A stretch of 5,577 bases of DNA from Pyrinomonadaceae bacterium (GTDB lineage: Bacteria; Acidobacteriota; Blastocatellia; Pyrinomonadales; Pyrinomonadaceae), in assembly GCA_014379075.1 (NCBI GenBank), contig JACMMN010000098.1, positions 1 through 5,577 of the forward strand, read 5' to 3'. The notes beneath the pieces were generated by a model. That model was not told the origin of the DNA. It ran no database searches and saw nothing but the letters and a program-made list of their open reading frames with translations. The position numbers and the translations under genes are program-made. Numbering within the stretch: position 1 is the first letter of the stretch; each line of letters opens with the position of its first letter. Shown piece by piece: positions 1 to 5,373 of this stretch.

Positions 1-851
1 ACAAGCGTGTGCAGCTCATCGATAAAGACGATGCTGTTCTCGTCTTCCTTGAGCTCGGCCATTATCTTTTTCAAACGCTCCTCGAACTGGCCGCGGTATT
101 TAGTGCCGGCGACGACGAGTGAAAGATCGAGCGAAAGTATGCGTTTATTTTCAAGGAAGCTCGGCACCTGCCGGTCGACGATACGTTGTGCCAGGCCTTC
201 GACGATGGCCGTTTTACCGACGCCCGATTCGCCGATCAGCACGGGATTGTTTTTCGTCCGGCGGCAGAGAATTTCGATCAGCCGCTCGATCTCAGGCCCG
301 CGGCCGATAAGCGGATCGAGCTTGCCCGACGAGGCATCTTCGGTCAGATCGCGTGTAAACTCCAGTAAATTCGGCGTTTTGGAATTTTCCTTATTTACGG
401 GAGCGGAAGCCGGAAAACCCGTCTGTTTGCCGATCTCGTCGCGAACGTCCTGAAGCCGCAGGCCGAACTGGAACAAGATCTCCGCGGCCACCGAATTTTC
501 TTCGCGGACAAGCCCGAGCAGCAGATGCTCCGGGCCGATATGACGATTTTTCAAACCTCGGCTTTCTTCGTTGGCGTAAAACAGGATTCGTTTTGTCTCG
601 GGCGAAAGATGAAGTTCGGCGGATTGCGGGATGCGGTCGCGAACGACGATGCGTTCCTCGACCTCTCGCCGGACCAGATCGACAGTTAAACTGTTGCGAA
701 ATGCAAAGAAACGGGCGCCGATGGTCTTATCTTCGCGCATCAGCCCAAGCAGGAGATGCTCCGGAGCGATCACCGGCGAGCCGTATTGAAGGGCTTCGTA
801 CCGGGCAAAGAAAATAACCCTGCGGGATCTTTCGGTATAGCGTTCGAACAT
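1..851 (-). CDS. clpC: ClpC-type ATP-dependent Clp protease ATP-binding subunit, N-terminal part (cut by window edge)
   Basis: This is a cytoplasmic AAA+ unfoldase that feeds substrates to the ClpP peptidase. The first 283 codons are present and the gene runs off the left edge without a stop. It opens MFERYTERSRRVIFFARYEA, the usual ClpC start. Two Clp_N repeats follow (about 1-75 and 78-142), each with a PEHLLLGL motif (30-37, 108-115). A linker (about 143-163) leads to the first AAA+ domain: LIGR at 181-184, Walker A GESGVGKT at 207-214, pore-loop KYRG at 251-254, and Walker B IVFIDE at 274-279. ClpA and ClpB are less likely because the N-terminus is ClpC-like, but the middle domain and the ClpP-binding loop lie outside the window. 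No good Shine-Dalgarno precedes the ATG; the start rests on family alignment. The gene lies 164 bp downstream of the DUF1232 gene on the same strand and has its own promoter-like sequence. Confidence 0.95.
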   Translation of the reverse strand, partial: MFERYTERSRRVIFFARYEALQYGSPVIAPEHLLLGLMREDKTIGARFFAFRNSLTVDLVRREVEERIVVRDRIPQSAELHLSPETKRILFYANEESRGLKNRHIGPEHLLLGLVREENSVAAEILFQFGLRLQDVRDEIGKQTGFPASAPVNKENSKTPNLLEFTRDLTEDASSGKLDPLIGRGPEIERLIEILCRRTKNNPVLIGESGVGKTAIVEGLAQRIVDRQVPSFLENKRILSLDLSLVVAGTKYRGQFEERLKKIMAELKEDENSIVFIDELHTL

Positions 852-887
852 AAATATTTGAGGCTTGACCAGCGCTAATATACAATT

Positions 888-918
888 ATTATAGCGAAAG
901 TCGAGGTAGATACTTCAA
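888..918 (-). promoter_or_regulatory. Candidate sigma70-type promoter for clpC
   Basis: Read on the minus strand, a perfect TATAAT (888-893) is preceded by TTGAAG (913-918) with a 19-nt spacer, slightly longer than the ideal 17. Transcription would begin around 880, giving a leader of about 30 nt before the clpC ATG at 851. A perfect TTGACA also occurs at 922-927, but its spacing to TATAAT is 28 nt, too long for it to be the -35 partner. The call rests on consensus match and position only. Confidence 0.5.
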
Positions 919-1015
919 ACTTGTCAATCTATTAAATTACGAGCTTGGGCATACATAGTTCCAAACCGGGGAAATATCCAAATAAATGTTGGAACGTTGG
1001 CGCCGGGCCGCATCG

Positions 1016-1546
1016 TCAATTGTTCATTGACGAACGCGAATCCACTTTTATCTTTTCCGGTTCCGGCGTTTCTATCACTACCGCTTCGCGATTTTTTTGA
1101 AGGTTGGCGAAGATCTTTGCCGACGGCGCAAGTTCTACCTTTGATGAAAGCACGCGGGAAATGCGCTTCGGCAATATCATAGGGGCGATACCGGCGATCG
1201 AATCGGCCAGCGATACAATGTCGCCGCCGCCGCTCCAATGTTCGCGAACGACAGTAGCATCCGTGCGGTTCACGAGCCGGAGGAGCGTCAGGGCAACCAC
1301 ATAAAGATCGTCGACCTGGCCGATAAAAGGAAAAACGTCCGGGATAAAATCGAGCGGCGAAATGACATATACAATGGCCGCTAGGAAGAGAGCCTTTTCA
1401 GCCGCCGGAACGCGAGCGTCTTTCAGCATGCCGCCGAGCAGCATCACCATATTCGGTAAAAACATCAGAAAATTGCCCATACGGCCTTTCAACTGTGATT
1501 TTTCGCGGCGGGTAATTTTTGCAGGTTTTTCGATTGATCGGCTCAT
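1016..1546 (-). CDS. DUF1232 (YkvA-like) small membrane protein
   Basis: This 176-residue protein carries the DUF1232 signature SPLDFIPDVFPFIGQVDD (63-80), set in hydrophobic sequence at about 52-62 and 81-91, so it is probably membrane-associated. The family is widespread and its biochemical role is not established. The N-terminus is basic (KITRREKSQLKGR, 10-22) and is followed by a hydrophobic stretch at about 26-41. The tail after 130 is polar and lacks a recognised motif; an ADSIAGIAPMILP segment (114-126) may form another membrane-facing helix. The start is supported by AAAGGA (1556-1561) nine nt upstream of the ATG. It is divergent from pta across a 288-bp spacer and lies 164 bp upstream of clpC on the same strand. 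Nothing in the sequence ties it functionally to either. Domain assignment is firm; function is unknown. Confidence 0.88.
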   Translation of the reverse strand: MSRSIEKPAKITRREKSQLKGRMGNFLMFLPNMVMLLGGMLKDARVPAAEKALFLAAIVYVISPLDFIPDVFPFIGQVDDLYVVALTLLRLVNRTDATVVREHWSGGGDIVSLADSIAGIAPMILPKRISRVLSSKVELAPSAKIFANLQKNREAVVIETPEPEKIKVDSRSSMNN

Positions 1547-1568
1547 TTTTAATGTTCCTTTAAGATCG

Positions 1569-1607
1569 TTTGAACAAGTCTATGTAATAGAGCTTATTTG
1601 AGCAAGT
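1569..1607. repeat. Pair of 11-bp direct repeats upstream of the DUF1232 gene
   Basis: TTTGAACAAGT (1569-1579) and TTTGAGCAAGT (1597-1607) differ at one base and are spaced 28 bp start to start. They lie 23-61 bp upstream of the DUF1232 start codon, where a regulator could bind or where the promoter should be. This is a visual match only; an AT-rich spacer can give such a pair by chance. Confidence 0.35.
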
Positions 1608-1690
1608 TTTACGTGGGAAAGTTGTATGTTAAGTTTGGAGAAACAGGCTGCCGACAAGTTGGAAAATTTGCATTGCGGCTTCATTGAATC

Positions 1691-1775
1691 TTTTTTGTGT
1701 TTTTTCGTGTTGCTTCGTGGTTCCAATTCCTTTTTAAGACTGAAACCACCAAAATCCACAAAAAGACACGAAACA
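1691..1775. repeat. Imperfect inverted repeat with 10-bp-periodic GTG motifs in the divergent spacer
   Basis: The left arm (1691-1724) and the reverse complement of the right arm (1742-1775) match at 24 of 34 positions, separated by a 17-nt loop. Within the left arm GTG recurs at 1697, 1707 and 1717, exactly every 10 bp, in T-rich context (TTTTTTCGTG type). The right arm, read on the minus strand, shows GTG with the same 10-bp step. It lies between two diverging genes and no coding sequence covers it. There is no T-run placed as for a terminator. It could be a dispersed intergenic repeat, a helical-phase protein-binding site, or a hairpin in the pta leader. Confidence 0.7.
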
Positions 1776-1834
1776 AGCGAGATTATTTGTAAGTAGTTCA
1801 AGCTGAGCCAGAATAGGCCAGCGTCAACCAAGCT

Positions 1835-2839
1835 ATGATTCTTCAACAAATCCGTCAACGAGCCGCCGCCGATATTCAGCATATTATTTTGCCCGAAGGC
1901 GAGGACATCCGCACAGTTCAGGCCGCCGAAATGTGCGTCCGCGACCGGATCGCTAAAATAACAATTATCGGCGATGAAGAAAAGGTGCGCGAACTTGCGC
2001 GGCAATCGGGAGCAAATCTCAATGGCATCGAGATTCTCGATCACCGCAAATCCGCCGATTTCGGCAATACGGCCAAGTTTTATCACGAACTCCGCCGTGC
2101 AAAAGGCGTAACTCTCGAAGAAGCCGAGCAGACCGTCAAAGACCCGCTTTATTTCGCTAATCTCTTAGTTAAATTAGGCAAAGCCGACGGTTCCGTTGCC
2201 GGTGCGACCAATACGACCGCTCACACGGTCGCCGCCGCACTGCGATGCATTGGCGTCCGCGAAGGCCTCAAAACCGTTTCGAGCTTTTTTCTAATGGTCG
2301 TGCCGGACAAAAAATTCGGAGCTAACGGCACAATGATCTACGCCGACTGCGGTGTCGTCATCGACCCCGATGCCGCCGAACTCGCCGAGATCGCCATCGC
2401 CTCCGCCGATTCGTGCCGCACTTTGTTAGGTGTCGAACCGCGCGTCGCGATGCTCTCGTTCTCAACAAAAGGCAGCGCGAAACACCAACTTATAGATAAA
2501 GTAGTAGAAGCCGTAAAAACCGTCCGCGTGCGGATGCCCGATCTCATCATCGACGGCGAACTGCAAGCTGACGCCGCTCTCATCCCATCCGTCGCCGAAT
2601 CAAAAGCGCCCGGCTCAACCGTCGCGGGCCGAGCCAACGTCCTCATTTTCCCCGACCTTAACGCCGGAAACATCGCCTACAAACTGACCGAACGCCTAAC
2701 CGGCGGCACCGCCATCGGCCCGATCCTCCAAGGCCTCGACCGCCCCTGCAACGACCTCTCCCGAGGCTGTAAAGCCGAAGACATCGTCGATGCGGTGGCA
2801 ATTACGGCCGTGCAGTCGGGTGCGAGGAAAAAGGTCTGA
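1835..2839 (+). CDS. pta: Phosphate acetyltransferase (phosphotransacetylase), short form
   Basis: This cytoplasmic enzyme interconverts acetyl-CoA plus phosphate with acetyl phosphate plus CoA. The 334 residues match the length of the single-domain form, without the N-terminal regulatory domain of E. coli-type Pta. Visible family motifs are LPEGEDIRTVQAA (19-31), KADGSVAGATNTTAHT (116-131), ADCGVVIDPD (170-179), SFSTKGSAKH (208-217), DGELQADAAL (240-249) and the strongly conserved ANVLIFPDLNAGNIAYK (267-283). Ser309, Arg310 and Asp316 fall at the numbers I recall for the catalytic residues of the Methanosarcina thermophila enzyme. A phosphobutyryltransferase is a less likely alternative. The ATG is the first possible start after an in-frame TAG at 1814-1816; no Shine-Dalgarno is visible. 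No acetate kinase gene is in the window. It is the only plus-strand gene here, divergent from DUF1232 and convergent, 28 bp apart, with the cyanophycinase-like gene; no terminator hairpin is apparent in that gap. Confidence 0.93.
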   Translation: MILQQIRQRAAADIQHIILPEGEDIRTVQAAEMCVRDRIAKITIIGDEEKVRELARQSGANLNGIEILDHRKSADFGNTAKFYHELRRAKGVTLEEAEQTVKDPLYFANLLVKLGKADGSVAGATNTTAHTVAAALRCIGVREGLKTVSSFFLMVVPDKKFGANGTMIYADCGVVIDPDAAELAEIAIASADSCRTLLGVEPRVAMLSFSTKGSAKHQLIDKVVEAVKTVRVRMPDLIIDGELQADAALIPSVAESKAPGSTVAGRANVLIFPDLNAGNIAYKLTERLTGGTAIGPILQGLDRPCNDLSRGCKAEDIVDAVAITAVQSGARKKV

Positions 2840-2867
2840 CGGGGTCTTCAATGTCATGTTCGGCCAT

Positions 2868-3686
2868 TCATTTTAAACGCTCTATTCTTTTCCGCTTTTT
2901 CAGATCAAACCGTTCGCCGGACTTGAGAAGGCTGACCATCATTGAGCCCTTGCGATTCCTGCCATCGACAAACATCACTTGGGTGCCTCCAAAAACCTCC
3001 ACGTAACGGCTGTCTGAGATCAGGACAGCGGTGTCTTCATCGATGCCGATGCCGAGCGTTTGTGCATTTTTGATGATTAGGCTGAAAAGCCGGTTATGAC
3101 GTTGGCGGACGAGAAAATGCTGATCAAAAATGACTTCTGGAACGAATCCGATACCTTTGCGAACACCGACTTTTGTGCCGTCGATTATTTTGAGATCGGC
3201 TTCGCCGGTCATCATCGGATCGGACATAGCCGCCGCGCCGGCACTCGTACCGCCGAACGGAATCCCGGCATGGTATTTTGTAAGTATAATTTTCAAAAGC
3301 TCCGAATCGCCGAGGACATCCATAATTCGGTTTTGATCCCCGCCGGAGAAGAACACGCCGGTCGCCGTGCTGAGCTGCTCTAGAAATTTGGCTCGTTCGG
3401 CGGCATCAAGCGGCGCGATCGGCGCATGCTCGATAGAGGCGGTTTGGATGCGGGCAAAGTCGTTGTTTAGGCCCGCAAAGCTCTCTTCGGGCACACCGCT
3501 CGCCCAGGTGACAATTAATATCCGGGCCTTGTCGCCGCCTGCCCAATCGGCGAATTTCCTTATCGCTTCAGCAGGACGCTTGCCTCCGCCTGCAACGAGC
3601 AAACGCTGCTGTGCGACGATCGGCGACATCCAGGCGAGCACCAATAAGAGAGAGGCGTAAAGTTTGATTCTAACCGTAAATATCAT
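2868..3686 (-). CDS. Secreted cyanophycinase-like peptidase (family S51)
   Basis: This 272-residue serine peptidase belongs to the cyanophycinase branch of family S51, whose known members cut beta-aspartyl linkages in the Asp-Arg storage polymer cyanophycin. An N-terminal signal peptide is clear: basic start, hydrophobic core at about 9-24, likely cleavage after Ala25 (IVA|QQ), so the mature enzyme acts outside the cytoplasm. Family motifs are FFSGGDQNR (112-120), the nucleophile elbow GGTSAGAAAMS (145-155, Ser148), DQHFLVRQRHNRL (188-200, His190) and GIDEDTA (214-220, Glu217). The spacings Ser-His 42 and His-Glu 27 equal those I recall for Synechocystis CphB (132/174/201). Whether the substrate is cyanophycin or another isoaspartyl peptide cannot be told, and no cyanophycin synthetase gene is nearby. 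No Shine-Dalgarno is visible; the start lies 6 nt after the stop of the two-helix membrane protein, implying co-translation as the last gene of the operon. Confidence 0.88.
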   Translation of the reverse strand: MIFTVRIKLYASLLLVLAWMSPIVAQQRLLVAGGGKRPAEAIRKFADWAGGDKARILIVTWASGVPEESFAGLNNDFARIQTASIEHAPIAPLDAAERAKFLEQLSTATGVFFSGGDQNRIMDVLGDSELLKIILTKYHAGIPFGGTSAGAAAMSDPMMTGEADLKIIDGTKVGVRKGIGFVPEVIFDQHFLVRQRHNRLFSLIIKNAQTLGIGIDEDTAVLISDSRYVEVFGGTQVMFVDGRNRKGSMMVSLLKSGERFDLKKRKRIERLK

Positions 3687-3692
3687 TTCAGT

Positions 3693-3974
3693 TTAAGGAT
3701 TATTTTCAGCCGCTTTGTTTTCGTTTACTGATTCGTCGTCGATATCCTTATTAGCATAAGCGAAATCGACGAGCAGCCAGGGAGCCCGAATGAATAATAA
3801 ACCGATGATGATATTTACCCAGCCGTAGATAAGGTAAAATCGAAAACTCATGTCCGGGTTTCTGAAATAGTCGGTGTAAAAGAGAACGGCGTTAACTAGA
3901 TCCCACAATCCCCATAGCAACGCGAACAATCCCACAACGCGGACGGCTACTTCGAAAAAGTCTCTTGGTTTCAT
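3693..3974 (-). CDS. Small two-helix membrane protein, unknown function
   Basis: I do not recognise this 93-residue protein. It has two clear hydrophobic segments, about residues 9-33 (rich in V, L, W) and about 44-70 (with GWVNIIIGLLF at 51-61), joined by a short polar loop with YFRNPDMS (36-43). The last 20 residues are acidic and polar (DIDDESVNENK), so a cytoplasmic or periplasmic tail is likely. The short N-terminus MKPRDFF is not a cleavable signal. The start is well supported by GAGGAG (3981-3986 on the complementary strand) six nt before the ATG, the clearest ribosome-binding site in the window. It sits 26 bp downstream of the CWC gene and 6 bp upstream of the secreted peptidase gene, so it is probably part of the same operon. 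No enzymatic motif is visible. Confidence 0.8.
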   Translation of the reverse strand: MKPRDFFEVAVRVVGLFALLWGLWDLVNAVLFYTDYFRNPDMSFRFYLIYGWVNIIIGLLFIRAPWLLVDFAYANKDIDDESVNENKAAENNP

Positions 3975-4000
3975 ATTGATCTCCTCAATTCTACTGCACC

Positions 4001-4363
4001 TCAGCCTATTTCATTCGCAGCTTCCCAGTGAACGTCCCTGTGCATACTGATCTGCTTAAGGAGGTTGCCGTCTTTGTCGTAAAAATCGTACATACCTTCG
4101 TGATAGTTCTGACTGTCGACGCGTACGGCATCGACGAGGATTTCAACCGAGCCGTCTGGGTACGTGATCTTCATCGAAGGTAGGGCTGTATAATTTTCGA
4201 GGCATTTAGGGCAAAGGCACGTGTCGAATTTCTCCTTTAAAGTTTTGGCAGCATTGTCTGCTAGCTTTATGTCATTGCACCAGCAGCCGTCGAGGTTGGC
4301 TCCGCAGCCGAATTGTTCGCCGCAGGATTCGCAGATGGATGGGTTATACGCTTTTTCAGTCAT
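4001..4363 (-). CDS. Cysteine-rich CWC-family protein with an extra C-terminal segment
   Basis: This 120-residue protein begins with a cysteine-rich CWC domain (residues 8-55). Eight cysteines lie at 11, 14, 20, 27, 29, 49, 51 and 54, including CESC, the name-giving GCWC (26-29) and CLCPKC (49-54), an arrangement suited to binding zinc or another metal; the family's role is unknown. The remaining 65 residues have two strand-turn patterns, KITYPDGSVEI (65-75) and YDFYDKDGNLLKQIS (92-106), probably a small beta-rich module. An in-frame ATG at 4441 would add 26 residues, but these lie wholly over the acyltransferase coding sequence and look like its shadow. I chose the ATG at 4363, which overlaps the acyltransferase stop by 8 nt (ATGACTGA), a layout typical of translational coupling. 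A GGGAG lies 12 nt upstream, too distant to be a strong ribosome-binding site. Confidence 0.82.
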   Translation of the reverse strand: MTEKAYNPSICESCGEQFGCGANLDGCWCNDIKLADNAAKTLKEKFDTCLCPKCLENYTALPSMKITYPDGSVEILVDAVRVDSQNYHEGMYDFYDKDGNLLKQISMHRDVHWEAANEIG

Positions 4364-5288
4364 AGAGGCTTTTTTCTCCCGGCGGGCGTGTTTTCCAGCG
4401 TTTGTGTATCCAGAGCCATTGATCGGGATATGCGCGGACAAGTTTTTCGACTTCGACGGTAAATTGGGCGGTCGTCTCCAGAATATCGGCCTGGCGATCG
4501 CCGGTTTTTGCGGGTTCGATCATTTTTCCGTGCGTGGCGATGTATTGCCCCTTTTCTTTATCCCATACGCCGCACATCGGGAGTATAACGGCATTTGTGC
4601 GAATCGCCAGCATTGCCGGGCCGATCGAAGTGCAGGCAGGGACGCCGAAGAACGGGACGAACACGCCTTCTTTTGGATGAGCATTGACGTCGGCCAAAAT
4701 ACCCAAAATTTTAGCTTCGCGAAGAAGGCGTATCGCAAGGCTGACCGCGTTGGTTTTATTTATCGGACGGTTGCCGAATTTGGTGCGGAGGCGGACGGTC
4801 AGGTCTTCGATCAGCGGATTATCGAGCGGCCTGGCCAGATAACTCATCGGTTCATGCAGTGCCGACCAGCCATAAACCAGCATTTCCCAGTTGCCGAGAT
4901 GCGGGCTGACGATGATAATTCCGCGGCCTTCGGATTTGAGTTTTTCGTAAGTTGCGAGGATTTCGGGATCGATCTGGAATTCGATCAGATGTGCAAGGCT
5001 TTCACGAGTCGCTTTTGGAAACTGGCTCAGATCACCGAGCATTCTTCCCAAACTGTCGAACGTCCCGCGAAGAAGTTTTTCACGTTCGTCAAGAGTTTTT
5101 TCGGGGTAGGCGATCTCTAGATTGCGCATTCCGGTTCGCCGCAGGCTGGAAAGCAAGCGATACCCCAATCCGGCGACGAATATGCCGAGGTTTACCGCCG
5201 CGTTTCTCGGAAGAATGCCTAGAAAGCCGAAGATACTACGAACGGCCGCATACTCTAACCAGATTTGGGGTTTGCTTTTTTTGGCCAT
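4356..5288 (-). CDS. LpxL/HtrB-type lipid A (Kdo2-lipid IV-A) acyltransferase family protein
   Basis: This 310-residue protein has the length and motifs of the LpxL/LpxM/HtrB family, inner-membrane enzymes that transfer an acyl chain from acyl-ACP onto the lipid A precursor. The catalytic HX4E motif is HLGNWE (130-135). Other family features are an N-terminal hydrophobic region (about 19-48), the RNLEIAYPE segment (55-63), a GVFVPFFGVPA segment in the middle, and the C-terminal DQWLWIHKRWKTRP (289-302). The exact acceptor and chain length cannot be read from sequence, so no gene symbol is given; a related acyltransferase for another lipid remains possible. The start ATG lies 9 nt from a large inverted repeat that fills the gap to fabF, and no clear Shine-Dalgarno is visible in those 9 nt. 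Its stop overlaps the next gene's start. A fabF-type gene immediately upstream fits, since FabF makes long acyl-ACP. Confidence 0.9.
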   Translation of the reverse strand: MAKKSKPQIWLEYAAVRSIFGFLGILPRNAAVNLGIFVAGLGYRLLSSLRRTGMRNLEIAYPEKTLDEREKLLRGTFDSLGRMLGDLSQFPKATRESLAHLIEFQIDPEILATYEKLKSEGRGIIIVSPHLGNWEMLVYGWSALHEPMSYLARPLDNPLIEDLTVRLRTKFGNRPINKTNAVSLAIRLLREAKILGILADVNAHPKEGVFVPFFGVPACTSIGPAMLAIRTNAVILPMCGVWDKEKGQYIATHGKMIEPAKTGDRQADILETTAQFTVEVEKLVRAYPDQWLWIHKRWKTRPPGEKSLYD

Positions 5289-5297
5289 CGTTCTTTT

Positions 5298-5371
5298 GCA
5301 GAAGCCTGACCGTTAGGGAGGGCTTTCTTCAAGGCTAGCACTTAAGCCCTCCCTAACGGTCAGGCTTCTGC
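5298..5371. repeat. Perfect 28-bp inverted repeat, paired REP (BIME)-like element
   Basis: Arms 5298-5325 and 5344-5371 are exact reverse complements over 28 bp, separated by an 18-nt loop containing GCTAGC. Each arm begins outermost with GCAG and is followed by a 24-nt imperfect palindrome (5302-5325 and 5344-5367): AAGCC pairs with GGCTT, then a wobble, a tandem G-A/A-G mismatch, CC/GG, and a GTTA tetraloop. The element begins 2 nt after the fabF stop codon and ends 9 nt before the lpxL-type start codon. Neither side has a T-run, so it is not a standard intrinsic terminator. Confidence 0.9.
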
Positions 5372-5373
5372 CT

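Noticed and set aside
7..453. Plus-strand open frame of 148 codons at the left edge
   Set aside because: It is antisense to the clpC coding sequence with intact Walker motifs; serine/arginine-rich composition is typical of a shadow frame.
922..927. TTGACA as the -35 element for clpC
   Set aside because: It lies 28 nt from the TATAAT box, too far for a sigma70-type promoter, and no -10 match sits 16-18 nt from it.
958..995. GTTCCAA / TTGGAAC inverted repeat (958-964 and 989-995) just after the DUF1232 stop, a possible terminator
   Set aside because: The stem is only 7 bp with a 24-nt loop and no T-run follows on the minus strand.
1580..2086. Minus-strand open frame of 168 codons spanning the spacer and the pta 5' end
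   Set aside because: It covers the inverted repeat and runs antisense to well-conserved pta sequence; no domain is recognisable.
2840..2867. Bidirectional terminator between the convergent pta and peptidase genes
   Set aside because: Only 28 bp separate the stop codons and no stem-loop with T-run is visible there.
4364..4441. N-terminal extension of the CWC gene from an ATG at 4441
   Set aside because: The extra 26 residues lie entirely over the acyltransferase C-terminus, lack CWC-family features, and the start at 4363 gives a standard overlap.
4221..5120. Long plus-strand open frame of 299 codons opposite the acyltransferase and CWC genes
   Set aside because: It is antisense to two genes with clear family motifs, and its translation has no recognisable domain.
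5298..5371. Reading the large hairpin as an intrinsic terminator
   Set aside because: No T-run follows the stem on either strand, and it lies between co-directional genes likely to be co-transcribed.
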